From contig CAMJLB010000017.1 of NCBI GenBank assembly GCA_946406555.1, positions 1 through 34,736 of the forward strand: a DNA stretch of 34,736 nt, given 5' to 3'. The stretch comes from an uncultured Prevotellaceae bacterium. Its GTDB lineage: Bacteria; Bacteroidota; Bacteroidia; Bacteroidales; Bacteroidaceae. This document shows, in pieces, positions 1 through 7,290 of the stretch (its first letter is position 1; every line of letters begins with the position of its first letter). Position numbers and translations under genes: made by a program. Under the pieces are notes generated by a model. That model was not told the origin of the DNA. It did not search any database and saw only the letters and a list, made by a program, of their open reading frames with translations.

Positions 1-7
1 AAAAGAG

Positions 8-76
8 TATTCTGTCTTTGCGAAAAGAATTATGTTCTTATGTTATTCTGTCTTTAAAATAAGATATTCTGTCTAA
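8..76 (+). promoter_or_regulatory. Three direct repeats, candidate operator
   Basis: The motif TATTCTGTCTTT occurs at 8-19 and 44-55, and as TATTCTGTCTAA at 65-76, just before the ribbon-helix-helix gene that starts at 90. The last two copies are 21 bp apart, about two helical turns. Ribbon-helix-helix proteins commonly bind short direct repeats upstream of their own gene, so this is a plausible autoregulatory operator. Binding is inferred. Confidence 0.45.
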
Positions 77-89
77 AGCAATAGTTACA

Positions 90-296
90 ATGTCTAAAAC
101 GACGAAGAGTTTCATTTTGCGCGTAGATGCCGACACGATGAGTGCCATCGAGGCCTGGGCCGCCGACGAGTTCCGCTCCACCAACGGCCAGCTGCAGTGG
201 ATCATCGCCGAGGCGCTGCGCCGTGCCCACCGTCTACCTAAAAAAAAGAAAACAAATGAACCGAAAGAAAGCGATTCTCCTCTGGAGCAGTCTTGA
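90..296 (+). CDS. Arc-like ribbon-helix-helix DNA-binding protein
   Basis: This 68-residue protein has the ribbon-helix-helix layout: a short beta strand (KSFILRVDADTMSAIEAWA, residues 6-24), a turn, and a second helix (STNGQLQWIIAEALRRAHR). The tail is Lys-rich and hydrophilic. Such proteins dimerise and bind operators through the N-terminal strand. The gene overlaps the next one by 41 bp in another frame and lies a few base pairs after three direct repeats, which fits an autoregulated operon of regulator, small membrane protein and DUF1648 protein. The fold call is by pattern, and the target is unknown. Confidence 0.75.
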   Translation: MSKTTKSFILRVDADTMSAIEAWAADEFRSTNGQLQWIIAEALRRAHRLPKKKKTNEPKESDSPLEQS

Positions 297-435
297 GTCG
301 ATGCTGCTCGCCATGCTGTTGGTGCTCTTCATCAGCGGCTCCCTGCCGTTAAGGCTATTCATTGCCGTCGTGGTGCTGCTGGCCGTGGTGTCCCTGGCCG
401 TGGTGATGGTCATTTTTCGTAAAATACCTCAATAG
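256..435 (+). CDS. Small hydrophobic membrane protein
   Basis: This 59-residue ORF starts at the ATG that overlaps the end of the upstream regulator gene. After MNRKKAILLW the chain is almost wholly hydrophobic, with two predicted membrane helices (about residues 9-27 and 32-53) and a basic end. The same frame stays open upstream to 142, but that part is Arg/Ser/Pro-rich shadow of the regulator gene, so the ATG at 256 is preferred. It lies 8 bp before the DUF1648 gene, which suggests co-translation. It could be an accessory subunit of that membrane protein. No family was recognised. Confidence 0.6.
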   Translation: MNRKKAILLWSSLESMLLAMLLVLFISGSLPLRLFIAVVVLLAVVSLAVVMVIFRKIPQ

Positions 436-443
436 TTGAAAAA

Positions 444-956
444 ATGAAAATGTTCTCAAAGAAAAGCAGCGGCTCCCTGCAGTCGCTGCCCCGCACCCTC
501 GAAGGGAAGCTCTTCGAGCTGGTCTTTATCTTCCTTGCCCTGCTCTCGTGGGGCTTCATCGCCTGGCTCATAGGCCGTGCTCCCGACGTGGTGCCTACCC
601 ATTTCGACGCTGCCGGACGGCCCAACGGCTGGGGCACGCCGTTGTCGGTCGTGTTTCCCTGCATCATCATCACCGTCGTTGGTGCGTGTATGCTGGCAGG
701 TGCCTATTTTCCCAAGAGCGTCAACATGCCCTTCTCGGTGCAGTCGCCCCGTCAGCAGCTGCTGGCAGCGCGCATGCTTCGCGTGTTGTCCCTGCTCATG
801 CTGGTGCTGCAGTGCGTCGTTGCCGTCAGCATGCTGGGGCAGGCCATCGGCTATCAGCCCGACTCCAATGCCGTGCTCATATACAGCTGCATTGGCCTGA
901 TCATCCTCACCTGCATCGTGTTCACCTGGCTCATCTGGCGTGCCCGCACGGCATGA
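444..956 (+). CDS. DUF1648 / SdpI-like membrane protein
   Basis: This 170-residue protein is predicted to have four membrane helices (about residues 27-46, 69-89, 111-132 and 144-164). The loop after the first helix carries the DUF1648 signature PTHFDAAGRPNGWG. DUF1648 is the N-terminal part of SdpI-type proteins; in Bacillus SdpI gives immunity to the SdpC toxin and controls a repressor. Here the SdpI C-terminal half is not evident and the linked regulator is ribbon-helix-helix rather than ArsR type. The domain call is good. An immunity or signalling role is inferred from the family. Confidence 0.75.
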   Translation: MKMFSKKSSGSLQSLPRTLEGKLFELVFIFLALLSWGFIAWLIGRAPDVVPTHFDAAGRPNGWGTPLSVVFPCIIITVVGACMLAGAYFPKSVNMPFSVQSPRQQLLAARMLRVLSLLMLVLQCVVAVSMLGQAIGYQPDSNAVLIYSCIGLIILTCIVFTWLIWRARTA

Positions 957-1175
957 CGGCTCTTCGATTATTCATACTGCGAAGCGGTATATTCCAAACT
1001 CCGTGAATCATGTAGGACTATTGCTTGTTAAGTCTGGGGAAATATGCTTTTGCGGAATTGTGAGATTTGAGTTTATACCACTCAGGAAAATATGGCATCA
1101 TGCCTTGATAGAATTTGATGCGGTTTACACTCTCTACGATATAAAATGGTCTGATGAACTCTAAAAACAGCGGAT
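957..1175. other. AT-rich spacer, possible gene remnant
   Basis: This spacer is clearly more AT-rich than the upstream genes and marks the start of a lower-GC segment reaching to about 1660. A + frame stays open to a stop at 1164, but the peptide has no recognisable start or motif. It may be a decayed coding fragment. No convincing promoter was found. Confidence 0.3.
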
Positions 1176-1616
1176 ATGGCAAAGAAGCGGTATTGGATAT
1201 GCGTAAACAGCGGCGACTGGAGCCGTCTTTTCGATAAAAGGGACAGCATTGCCCGGAAGGATTATATGGCCATCGGGTTAGGACGGGTCGTGACAACTGT
1301 CAGAAACCAAGAACCTGTGGTCTATGCTGATGAAATATGGCATGAAATCTCTGAGGAAGACTATCGGAGAGTAAAGAAGGATAAGGACTTCGTCTTGAAA
1401 TACGATGGGATTCATTGCATTGCCTCGTGTGAGAAGTGCAAGTTCTATAAGGGGGTATCATATTTGCCGGCCTTAGGCAATCCAAAGAAAAGAATAGGCT
1501 TCTGGGGGTGTTCGTGTCCTGTAGAAGAAAGGCCGTATTATAATGACAACATGTTTGGCGGCCCAAATACTTGCAAGAGTTGCTGTGTCTTGAAAGATGA
1601 TGGAGAGGAGGAATGA
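1176..1616 (+). CDS. Cysteine-rich hypothetical protein
   Basis: This 146-residue soluble protein was not recognised. The N-terminal half (KRYWICVNSGDWSRLF...) resembles a small alpha/beta domain. The C-terminal half holds clustered cysteines: CEKC near residue 90, CSC near 112 and CKSCC near 135, arranged like zinc or other metal ligands. It has no signal peptide or membrane segment and ends in acidic residues. Base composition is more AT-rich than flanking core genes, which suggests recent acquisition. It is followed after 49 bp by a NADAR gene on the same strand. A zinc-binding role is inferred from cysteine spacing only. Confidence 0.6.
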   Translation: MAKKRYWICVNSGDWSRLFDKRDSIARKDYMAIGLGRVVTTVRNQEPVVYADEIWHEISEEDYRRVKKDKDFVLKYDGIHCIASCEKCKFYKGVSYLPALGNPKKRIGFWGCSCPVEERPYYNDNMFGGPNTCKSCCVLKDDGEEE

Positions 1617-1665
1617 GAAGCCCAGATTCGGGACTCTGAAGATGGTCCTTAAATGTTGATATGGC

Positions 1666-2223
1666 ATGAAATATAGTGTGGAAAAGATAGTTGGATTAGG
1701 GCGGGTGCTGAGAAGAGACGACTTCGTGTTCTTCTGGGGACACGCTGCCCGGGCAGAGAGGCAGGCAAAGGCATGCCTGAGCCAGTGGTATCTCTGCGGG
1801 TTTGAACTGGACGGTCTCTATTACAACTGTGCCGAGCAGTTTATGATGGCCGAGAAAGCACGCCTGTTTCGCGACGACGACGCGCTGCATAGAATCATGC
1901 AAGCCTACGACCCTTTGGAGCAGAAAAAGCTCGGCCGACGGGTGCAGGGCTACGACGATGCCCTGTGGAAGGAGCATTGCTTCGATGCCGTGGTAAGAGG
2001 CAACATGGCAAAGTTTGCACAGAACGAGAAGCTGCGTGACTTCCTCCTCTCTACCGGCGATAAAATCCTGGCCGAGGCTAGTCCGAAAGACGAGGTCTGG
2101 GGAATAGGTCTCGACGAAGAATCGCCCGATGCCGTCTGCCCCAGAAGATGGCGGGGAGCCAACCTCCTTGGCTTTGCACTCATGGAGGTGAGGGAGAGAT
2201 TGCGGGAGAAGGACAAATCATAA
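1666..2223 (+). CDS. NADAR family protein (YbiA-like)
   Basis: This 185-residue protein matches the NADAR/DUF1768 family. It has an early FFWGH segment, the hallmark NCAEQFMMAEKARLF (about residues 54-68), the central GRRVQGYDDALWKEH and a late WRGANLLGFALMEVRERL. Family members are N-glycosidases acting on ribosyl or ADP-ribosyl compounds: YbiA-like enzymes act on riboflavin intermediates, and other NADAR proteins remove ADP-ribose from guanine and serve as antitoxins to DarT-like toxins. No DarT toxin was recognised next to it. The family is confident, the substrate is not. It lies between two unknown genes on the same strand. Confidence 0.85.
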   Translation: MKYSVEKIVGLGRVLRRDDFVFFWGHAARAERQAKACLSQWYLCGFELDGLYYNCAEQFMMAEKARLFRDDDALHRIMQAYDPLEQKKLGRRVQGYDDALWKEHCFDAVVRGNMAKFAQNEKLRDFLLSTGDKILAEASPKDEVWGIGLDEESPDAVCPRRWRGANLLGFALMEVRERLREKDKS

Positions 2224-2251
2224 GTTTAACATAATACAAAAAGGCAGAACG

Positions 2252-2953
2252 ATGGAGAAATGTAAACTGAAAAAGGGTGACAGGATTTATGAGTGCCGTT
2301 ACCGGGAGGCAACGCTGACGGAACTTATTGAAGACCCGCAGGTGCGTGTGCAGGGCGGCGATTCGCATTATTGGCACTGGAAGGCCAGGGTGATAGAGAC
2401 CAGTTCCTACAACGTGGCACCAGGAGATGTCGTAGAGTATGGCATCTTGGAAGAAGCCTCCCACTACGGGCCAAGTCTGTATAGGCAGAACGTATATGAA
2501 GTGGGTGCCGACAATGCGGAGCGCATCCTTCCGCCATTCGATACAACGAGAGAGGCCGTAATCAAAAAAGTGTCAATCGCCGATGACGTGGAAATACTGG
2601 GCCATGTGTTTCATGGGCTTGAAGATATACGGAAGCATGTGGAGATGTCGCTCTATAAGCGATACTCATACGGGCCTGCCGATGAGCAGAAGCCGGAAAA
2701 GACCTGTGAGGTGCATGTAGGCGAGATGTGGATGCCCTATCCCTGTTTTGATGCCGATGACTATGCCAATGAGGACAGGACTTACCAGAACTTCGTGTTC
2801 CGTGACCGGCCTATTACTCAGGACGACATGAAAGCGCTGTCGGAATTGCGGTCAAAGGGTGATGAGTGCAGGGTCTCGGAGCTGATGCCGGCAGAGGTGC
2901 TCCCCGTGGTCTACTATGTAGGCGAGGGCGGCATCATGCTGGTGGCAATGTGA
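2252..2953 (+). CDS. Hypothetical protein
   Basis: This 233-residue, acidic, soluble protein has no recognised domain, signal peptide or membrane helix. It starts 28 bp after the NADAR gene and may share its transcript. The N-terminal third (KGDRIYECRYREATLTEL...) looks beta-rich, and the rest contains many Asp, Glu, Tyr and Pro residues. The C-terminus (PVVYYVGEGGIMLVAM) is hydrophobic but too short to be a clear membrane helix. Codon use is regular and the frame is long, so it is probably a real gene. It converges on the histidine kinase gene with 36 bp between the stop codons. Confidence 0.6.
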   Translation: MEKCKLKKGDRIYECRYREATLTELIEDPQVRVQGGDSHYWHWKARVIETSSYNVAPGDVVEYGILEEASHYGPSLYRQNVYEVGADNAERILPPFDTTREAVIKKVSIADDVEILGHVFHGLEDIRKHVEMSLYKRYSYGPADEQKPEKTCEVHVGEMWMPYPCFDADDYANEDRTYQNFVFRDRPITQDDMKALSELRSKGDECRVSELMPAEVLPVVYYVGEGGIMLVAM

Positions 2954-2992
2954 ATTATTCATAGTGAATACACTTTTCACTCTTCACTTTTA
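2954..2992. repeat. Short repeat cluster between convergent stop codons
   Basis: The 36 bp between the two convergent genes, plus the kinase stop, contain the small inverted repeat ATTCA-TAG-TGAAT (2957-2969) and a 7-bp direct repeat (minus-strand AGTGAAG then AGTGAAA). A very similar AGTGAAG repeat forms the end of queD at 25326-25344. It may act as a bidirectional transcript end or be a dispersed repeat. Its function is unknown. Confidence 0.4.
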
Positions 2993-3910
2993 TTTCCTGA
3001 TTGTAAACTCGAATGTCAGTCCGCCGCCGTCGGGGGTGGTCACCGTGATGTTGCCGCCATGCATCAGCACTGCGTTCTTGACGATGGCGAGGCCGAGGCC
3101 CGTTCCGCCCATGTCGCGACTGCGGCCTTTGTCTAAGCGATAGAAACGCTCGAAGATGCGTGGCAGATGGGGAGCGGGAATGCCTATGCCGTTGTCCTGG
3201 AACGTGAAATGCCAGGAGTTGGGGTCCTGTTCGGCCGATACTTTGATGGTTGCCCCCCGCCCTGCATAGTTGATGGCGTTGTCGGTCAGGTTGCGGAAGA
3301 TGCTGTAGAGCAAAGAGTAGTTGCCGTGTATGATGATGTCTTGCGGCAGATAGTTGTGAAGCCGCATCTGGCGATGCTCCAGGGCGAACGAAGTCTCTTG
3401 CGCGATGTCGGCAAAGAGGAGTGATACGTTGACGCGCTCCATCGTGATCATGTCTTTGGCATAGTCCATGCGGTTCAGCGTCGAGATGTCCTGTAGCAGC
3501 GTGGTAAGCCGTCGGGCTTGCGCATTGGTGCGGACGATGAATTGTTGCTTCACTTCTTCCGCCATGTCCGGGCTGTCGAGGATGGTGTCGGTGTATCCGA
3601 GGATGCTGGCGACGGGCGTCTTCAGTTCGTGGGCGATGTTCTGTGTCAGTTCGCGGCGCATGCGGTTTTCCTTCTCGGCCTGCTCGCGGCTGATGCGCTC
3701 GTCCATCTGCTTGGCATAGCGGAAGAGCAGGAATCCCAGCCCCGCCATCACCACCAGTGAGAACAGGAGCAGGTGCCAGTCGCTGACCTCGTGGAAGGGC
3801 ATGATAAACTTGCGGTCGTAGTCCTCGAAAAGTATGAAGATCGTGGCATATACCAGAAACACGGCCATCACGCTCAGCCACATCTTTCGTCCTTCGGAAA
3901 GATTTCTCAT
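2990..3910 (-). CDS. Sensor histidine kinase (PhoR-like)
   Basis: This 306-residue kinase has two membrane helices (about 11-28 and 46-64) separated by a periplasmic loop of only about 17 residues. A DHp domain follows with the H-box NIAHELKTP (phosphorylated His94). The ATPase domain has N-box NLTDNAINYA, G1 DNGIGIP, F-box IFERFYR and G2 GGTGLGLAIV. It phosphorylates the adjacent response regulator, with which it shares a 4-bp ATGA overlap. The tiny extracytoplasmic loop means it has no classical ligand pocket. Linkage to a Na/Pi transporter with a PhoU-like tail suggests phosphate-related sensing, but that is inference. Confidence 0.93.
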   Translation of the reverse strand: MRNLSEGRKMWLSVMAVFLVYATIFILFEDYDRKFIMPFHEVSDWHLLLFSLVVMAGLGFLLFRYAKQMDERISREQAEKENRMRRELTQNIAHELKTPVASILGYTDTILDSPDMAEEVKQQFIVRTNAQARRLTTLLQDISTLNRMDYAKDMITMERVNVSLLFADIAQETSFALEHRQMRLHNYLPQDIIIHGNYSLLYSIFRNLTDNAINYAGRGATIKVSAEQDPNSWHFTFQDNGIGIPAPHLPRIFERFYRLDKGRSRDMGGTGLGLAIVKNAVLMHGGNITVTTPDGGGLTFEFTIRK

Positions 3911-4599
3911 CTTCTCTCGCTTTTCATCTCTTCAAACGAATAGCCGAAGCCTGTGCGCGACACCAGGCAGGCGGCATAGTGGCCCAGCTTCTTTCGCAGC
4001 CGGGCAATGTTCACGTCTACCGTCCGCTCCGTCACTATCACGTCTTGCGGCCATACCTTTTCCAGCAGGTTCTGGCGGCTGAACACCTGCCCTCGATGCT
4101 CGAGCAGGAGCTTCAGCAGCTCATATTCCGTGCGGGTGAGTGCGATGGGGCTGCCGTCGATGTAGGCGGTTTTGTTGGCCGCATTGATGGACAGTCCCTC
4201 GTAGGTCGTGGGCTCGTCGATGGCGCCATGGCTCCTGCCCAGCACGGCTTTCACCCTTGCCATCACCTCGCGGACGGAGAACGGTTTCGTCACGTAGTCG
4301 TCGGCTCCGACCGAGAAGCCTCGCAGTGTGTCGTCCTCCGTGTCTTTCGCCGTCAGGAAGATGATGGGTATGTGCCGGGTCTGCTCGTCTTCCTTCAGTT
4401 GTTTCGCCAGTTCGAAGCCCGACATGCCTGGCATCATCACGTCGAGCAGCAGCAGGTCGCAGGAATTGCGCAATGCCTCGAGTGCCTCTTCTGCCGAGTA
4501 TGCCGCCTCGGCCTGATAGCCGGCCGAACGTAGGTTGAAGAGCAGTATTTCGCACAGGTCGCGCTCGTCGTCGACTACTAATATTCGTTTTTGTTCCAT
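3907..4599 (-). CDS. OmpR/PhoB-family response regulator
   Basis: This 230-residue regulator has a receiver domain followed by a winged-helix DNA-binding domain. In the receiver, the acidic pocket is D10-D11, the phosphoacceptor is D53 in LLLLDVMMPGMSG, the switch Thr is in FLTAKD and the conserved Lys is in DDYVTKPF. The effector contains LTRTEYELLKLLLEHRGQVF and the VTERTVDVNIARLRKKLG recognition segment. The frame is open upstream to 4662, but the start is placed at ATG 4599 because MEQKRILVVDDE is the normal receiver N-terminus. The kinase gene follows with a 4-bp overlap. The Na/Pi transporter gene is 72 bp upstream. Confidence 0.93.
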   Translation of the reverse strand: MEQKRILVVDDERDLCEILLFNLRSAGYQAEAAYSAEEALEALRNSCDLLLLDVMMPGMSGFELAKQLKEDEQTRHIPIIFLTAKDTEDDTLRGFSVGADDYVTKPFSVREVMARVKAVLGRSHGAIDEPTTYEGLSINAANKTAYIDGSPIALTRTEYELLKLLLEHRGQVFSRQNLLEKVWPQDVIVTERTVDVNIARLRKKLGHYAACLVSRTGFGYSFEEMKSERR

Positions 4600-4671
4600 A
4601 TCGGTCGCAAAGGTACAAAAAAAATACTTGACTATGATGCTGTTTCTCCCTGTTGGAAGCAAAAATCTTGC

Positions 4672-6366
4672 CTATTGCCTTCCGAAGCGGGCTTCTACCA
4701 CGTTGACGACATAGTCGCCGAGTTTCTCCAGTTCGTTGATGATGTCTACGTAGAGCGAGCCTACGGCGTAGTCGTATTCGTGGTTGTTCACTGCCGCTAC
4801 GTTCTCGTTCTTCAGTTGCTGGCGCAGCTGGTTGATGTCGTTTTCTATGCGGAACGTCTCGCGTATGTCGTGCTCGGAGCGGTGTCCGTGCATCACGGTC
4901 TGCATCTGCGTGAGGGCATGGTCGCAGAGCAGCATGAGCGCCTGCAGCTGTTCGTCTTGATGGCTGCTGAACGCCTTGCCAGACTCTTGCTTGCGTTCGA
5001 GCGTGCGGGCCAGCTTGTAGCAGGCGTCGCCGATGGACTCCAGTTCGCTTATCTCGCGCATCATCTGGCGTATTTTCTGTTTGGTGTCGTCGCTCAGATG
5101 GCCGTCGCTCACCTGCTCCAGATAGTGTGCTATCTCTATCTCCATCTTGTCGGTCATGTCCTCCTCGTGCTCTATCTGCTTGAATAGTTCGCCGAAATCC
5201 TTCGGGTCGGTCTCATGGAACAATGTGCGCACCATTGCGAACATCTCGCCTACACGCTGGGCGAAGGCCGATGTCTCCTTCTGTGCCTGGAGAACGGCAA
5301 TCTCGGGTGTCTGCACCAGGTTCGACTGAATGTATTGCAGTCTGAATTCTTCCTTCTCCTTGGCCTTCTCTTTTTCGGGCAGCAGCCAGCACACCACCCG
5401 TTCCATCTGTGGTACGAGCCAGATGAGAATGGCCGTGTTGATGACGTTGAAACAGGTGTGGAACATGGCCAGCACGACGGGCAGCTTGGCGGTCTGTCCG
5501 CCGGCGGCAGCGTCGTAGCCCACCAGACGGCACACCATGTCGACAAACGGGTAGAATGCTATGAGCACCCACACCACGCCAAACACATTGAACAGCAGGT
5601 GGGCCAGTGCGGCGCGCCGCGCCTGCGTGTTGGCGCCAAGCGCCACGAGGTTGGCCGTGGCCGTCGTGCCGATGTTCTCGCCCATCACCAGTGCTATGCC
5701 CAAGTAGATGGGCAGCACGCCCGTGGAGCAGAGCAGGATGGTGATGGCCATGACGGCTGCCGACGACTGCACGATGCAGGTGATGAGCGTGCCTATGGCC
5801 AGGAAGGCCAGGATGGTGAGGTGGCTGGACGTGTCGAACGAGGCAAAGAACGCTATCACGGCTTCGTTGTGCTCTAAGTCCATCGACTTGCCCGTGGTGC
5901 TCAGCATTACCAGCGAGAGGAACATGAAGGCCGTGCCGAAGAGGAAGTCGCCTACGTAGCGGTGTCGCTTCATGTAGATGAGCACGATGCCGACCATGAA
6001 CGAGGGATAGACCACGTTGGTCAGGTCGACGTTGTAGCCCAGCGACATGATCCACGCCGTGAGCGTCGTGCCGATGTTGGCACCCATGATCACTGAGATG
6101 GCCTGGGCCAGCGTCAGCAGACCGGCCGAGACGAACGAGACGGTCATCACCGTCGTTGCCGACGACGACTGCACGGCGCAGGTGACGAGCGTGCCCGTCA
6201 GCATGCCCGTCAGGCGGTTGGTGGTCATCTTTGCCAGAATGTGTCGCAGTTGTGGGCCGGCCATCTTCTGCAGGGCCTCACTCATCATTCGCATGCCATA
6301 AATAAGCAGGCCGAGCGAACCGAGCAGTTGCAGACCCACCATCAGATAGCTTTGATTTGTTTCCAT
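4672..6366 (-). CDS. Na/Pi cotransporter with PhoU-like C-terminal domain
   Basis: This 564-residue protein belongs to the PNaS (NptA/YjbB) family. The membrane half carries the inverted-repeat signatures QSSSATT (residues 66-72) and QSSAAV (200-205), each followed by Gly-rich helices. From about residue 330 a cytoplasmic helical PhoU-like region follows, with long acidic helices such as FGELFKQIEHEEDMTDKME and a KLGDYVVNVVEARF end. The family moves phosphate with sodium across the inner membrane. It is first in a minus-strand operon with the downstream two-component system, which supports coupling of phosphate transport to that regulator. Import or export cannot be decided from sequence. Confidence 0.92.
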   Translation of the reverse strand: METNQSYLMVGLQLLGSLGLLIYGMRMMSEALQKMAGPQLRHILAKMTTNRLTGMLTGTLVTCAVQSSSATTVMTVSFVSAGLLTLAQAISVIMGANIGTTLTAWIMSLGYNVDLTNVVYPSFMVGIVLIYMKRHRYVGDFLFGTAFMFLSLVMLSTTGKSMDLEHNEAVIAFFASFDTSSHLTILAFLAIGTLITCIVQSSAAVMAITILLCSTGVLPIYLGIALVMGENIGTTATANLVALGANTQARRAALAHLLFNVFGVVWVLIAFYPFVDMVCRLVGYDAAAGGQTAKLPVVLAMFHTCFNVINTAILIWLVPQMERVVCWLLPEKEKAKEKEEFRLQYIQSNLVQTPEIAVLQAQKETSAFAQRVGEMFAMVRTLFHETDPKDFGELFKQIEHEEDMTDKMEIEIAHYLEQVSDGHLSDDTKQKIRQMMREISELESIGDACYKLARTLERKQESGKAFSSHQDEQLQALMLLCDHALTQMQTVMHGHRSEHDIRETFRIENDINQLRQQLKNENVAAVNNHEYDYAVGSLYVDIINELEKLGDYVVNVVEARFGRQ

Positions 6367-6386
6367 ATTGTTTGCGTTTTATGGCG

Positions 6387-6418
6387 CAAAGTTACGGGCA
6401 ATCTTCGTGCTCGCCAAG
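6387..6418 (-). promoter_or_regulatory. Promoter of the Na/Pi transporter - two-component operon
   Basis: On the minus strand TAACTTTG (6387-6394) matches the Bacteroidetes -7 box TAnnTTTG. CTTG (6415-6418), a near match to the -33 TTTG box, lies 20 bp upstream. The transporter start codon is about 20 bp downstream of the -7 box, so the leader is very short. Confidence 0.65.
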
Positions 6419-6590
6419 AAAATCGTATTACGATATAGTTACATTTGTTCAACTTTCGGAAGTTCTTCGCAAGCGAAGCGACTTGACAGCGTTGGCGCTG
6501 CTTACGGCATCATCATCGGCGGTAGGGACTTTTTTTGCTACTCTCCACTGTTTTTTTTCTAAATAGAAGCATCATTCACAAACTTTTTTG

Positions 6591-6598
6591 TACCTTTG
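6591..6598 (+). promoter_or_regulatory. -7 box of the toxin-antitoxin promoter
   Basis: TACCTTTG fits the Bacteroidetes -7 consensus and lies 30 bp before the antitoxin start. No clear TTTG -33 box is seen at 19-21 bp. The upstream spacer (6419-6590) also holds two small hairpins, CTTCGC-AA-GCGAAG (6465-6478) and CAGCG-TTGG-CGCTG (6487-6500), of unknown role. Confidence 0.5.
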
Positions 6599-6628
6599 TA
6601 GTCGAAACGTTTCAAACAGATACGAATT

Positions 6629-6889
6629 ATGGCAACAACTACTTCTTTCCCAAATCCGTCTCAGATGATTATCACGCTGGAAGACAATGCGCTCGTGGCC
6701 GATGTCAAGCGGGCACTGAAGATGATACGCGGCGTGGCATCAGTGCGTGTGGCTACCATCGGCGACGACAACACCGTCACACCTGCCTTGCGGCGTTCCA
6801 TTAACAAGGCTCGTCGAGAATATGCTAATGGCGAAACCATCAAGTGCAGCACTCCTGAAGAGATGCAGCGCTATTTTGACGGCCTATGA
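6629..6889 (+). CDS. RelB-like antitoxin of a YoeB-type module
   Basis: This 86-residue protein has a variable N-terminus, an alpha-beta core (VADVKRALKMIRGVASVRVATIGDD) and an acidic C-terminal helix (STPEEMQRYFDGL) suited to wrapping a toxin. Sequence alone gives only a weak family match, so the call rests mainly on context: its stop overlaps the YoeB-like toxin start by 4 bp (ATGA). Antitoxins of this kind neutralise the toxin by direct binding and often repress their own promoter. The start follows a clear -7 promoter box by 30 bp. Confidence 0.7.
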   Translation: MATTTSFPNPSQMIITLEDNALVADVKRALKMIRGVASVRVATIGDDNTVTPALRRSINKARREYANGETIKCSTPEEMQRYFDGL

Positions 6890-7161
6890 CCTACACCATT
6901 GAGTATTCCAAAGAAGCGGACAAGGTGCTGCGCAAGTGGAAGAAGTCTAACCCTCAGCTCTTCAAGAAAGCAGCGAAGATACTGATGGATATCATGCAGC
7001 ATCCTCGTACTGGTCTGGGACATCCTGAGGCACTCATTGGCGGTAACGACATCACGTATTCGCGTCACATCACCGCCCATGACCGCATCATCTACGATAT
7101 TTATGACAACCGCGTTACGGTGCTTGTAGTTCAAGCCGAGGAGCATTATAACGACAAATAA
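6886..7161 (+). CDS. Txe/YoeB-family toxin (mRNA endonuclease)
   Basis: This 91-residue protein fits the YoeB/RelE fold. It opens with YTIEYSKEADKVLRKWKK, has the conserved HPEALIGG turn, then SRHITAHDRIIYDIYDN and the terminal EEHYND. The family's catalytic residues (a Glu in the HPEAL region, the Arg of SRHI and the His of the final HY) are all present, so it appears active. YoeB toxins cleave mRNA at the ribosomal A site. The 4-bp overlap with the antitoxin gene gives the usual antitoxin-first order. Confidence 0.88.
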   Translation: MTYTIEYSKEADKVLRKWKKSNPQLFKKAAKILMDIMQHPRTGLGHPEALIGGNDITYSRHITAHDRIIYDIYDNRVTVLVVQAEEHYNDK

Positions 7162-7208
7162 ACCTCGCATAAACTCATTGCCTCCTTTGCAACGTTAAAT
7201 AGAAGGCT

Positions 7209-7242
7209 GAACCTTCGGGTTCGACGGCCCGTTGCGTCGGGC
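7209..7242 (+). other. Two adjacent small hairpins after the toxin gene
   Basis: GAACC-TTCG-GGTTC (7209-7222, a UUCG tetraloop) is followed by GCCCG-TTGCGT-CGGGC (7227-7242). They sit between the toxin stop and mutY and are followed by no T run. They may form a transcript end for the toxin-antitoxin operon or a structured mutY leader. Which one cannot be decided. Confidence 0.4.
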
Positions 7243-7290
7243 TCTTAGGTCCTACTCCCGAAAACTGTAAGCCTGTTAAGACCGAAGTTG

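Noticed and set aside
940..1164. 74-codon ORF in the spacer after the DUF1648 gene
   Set aside because: It overlaps the end of the DUF1648 gene, has no start signal or motif, and looks at best like a decayed fragment.
1176..1616. DarT-like toxin partner for the NADAR protein
   Set aside because: No ADP-ribosyltransferase motif was found. The protein is distinguished only by its cysteine clusters.
4600..4662. Upstream extension of the response regulator
   Set aside because: The extra 21 residues precede the standard receiver start and fall in the spacer after the transporter gene.
7288..7290. TTG start for mutY
   Set aside because: An ATG follows immediately and gives the normal MutY N-terminus.
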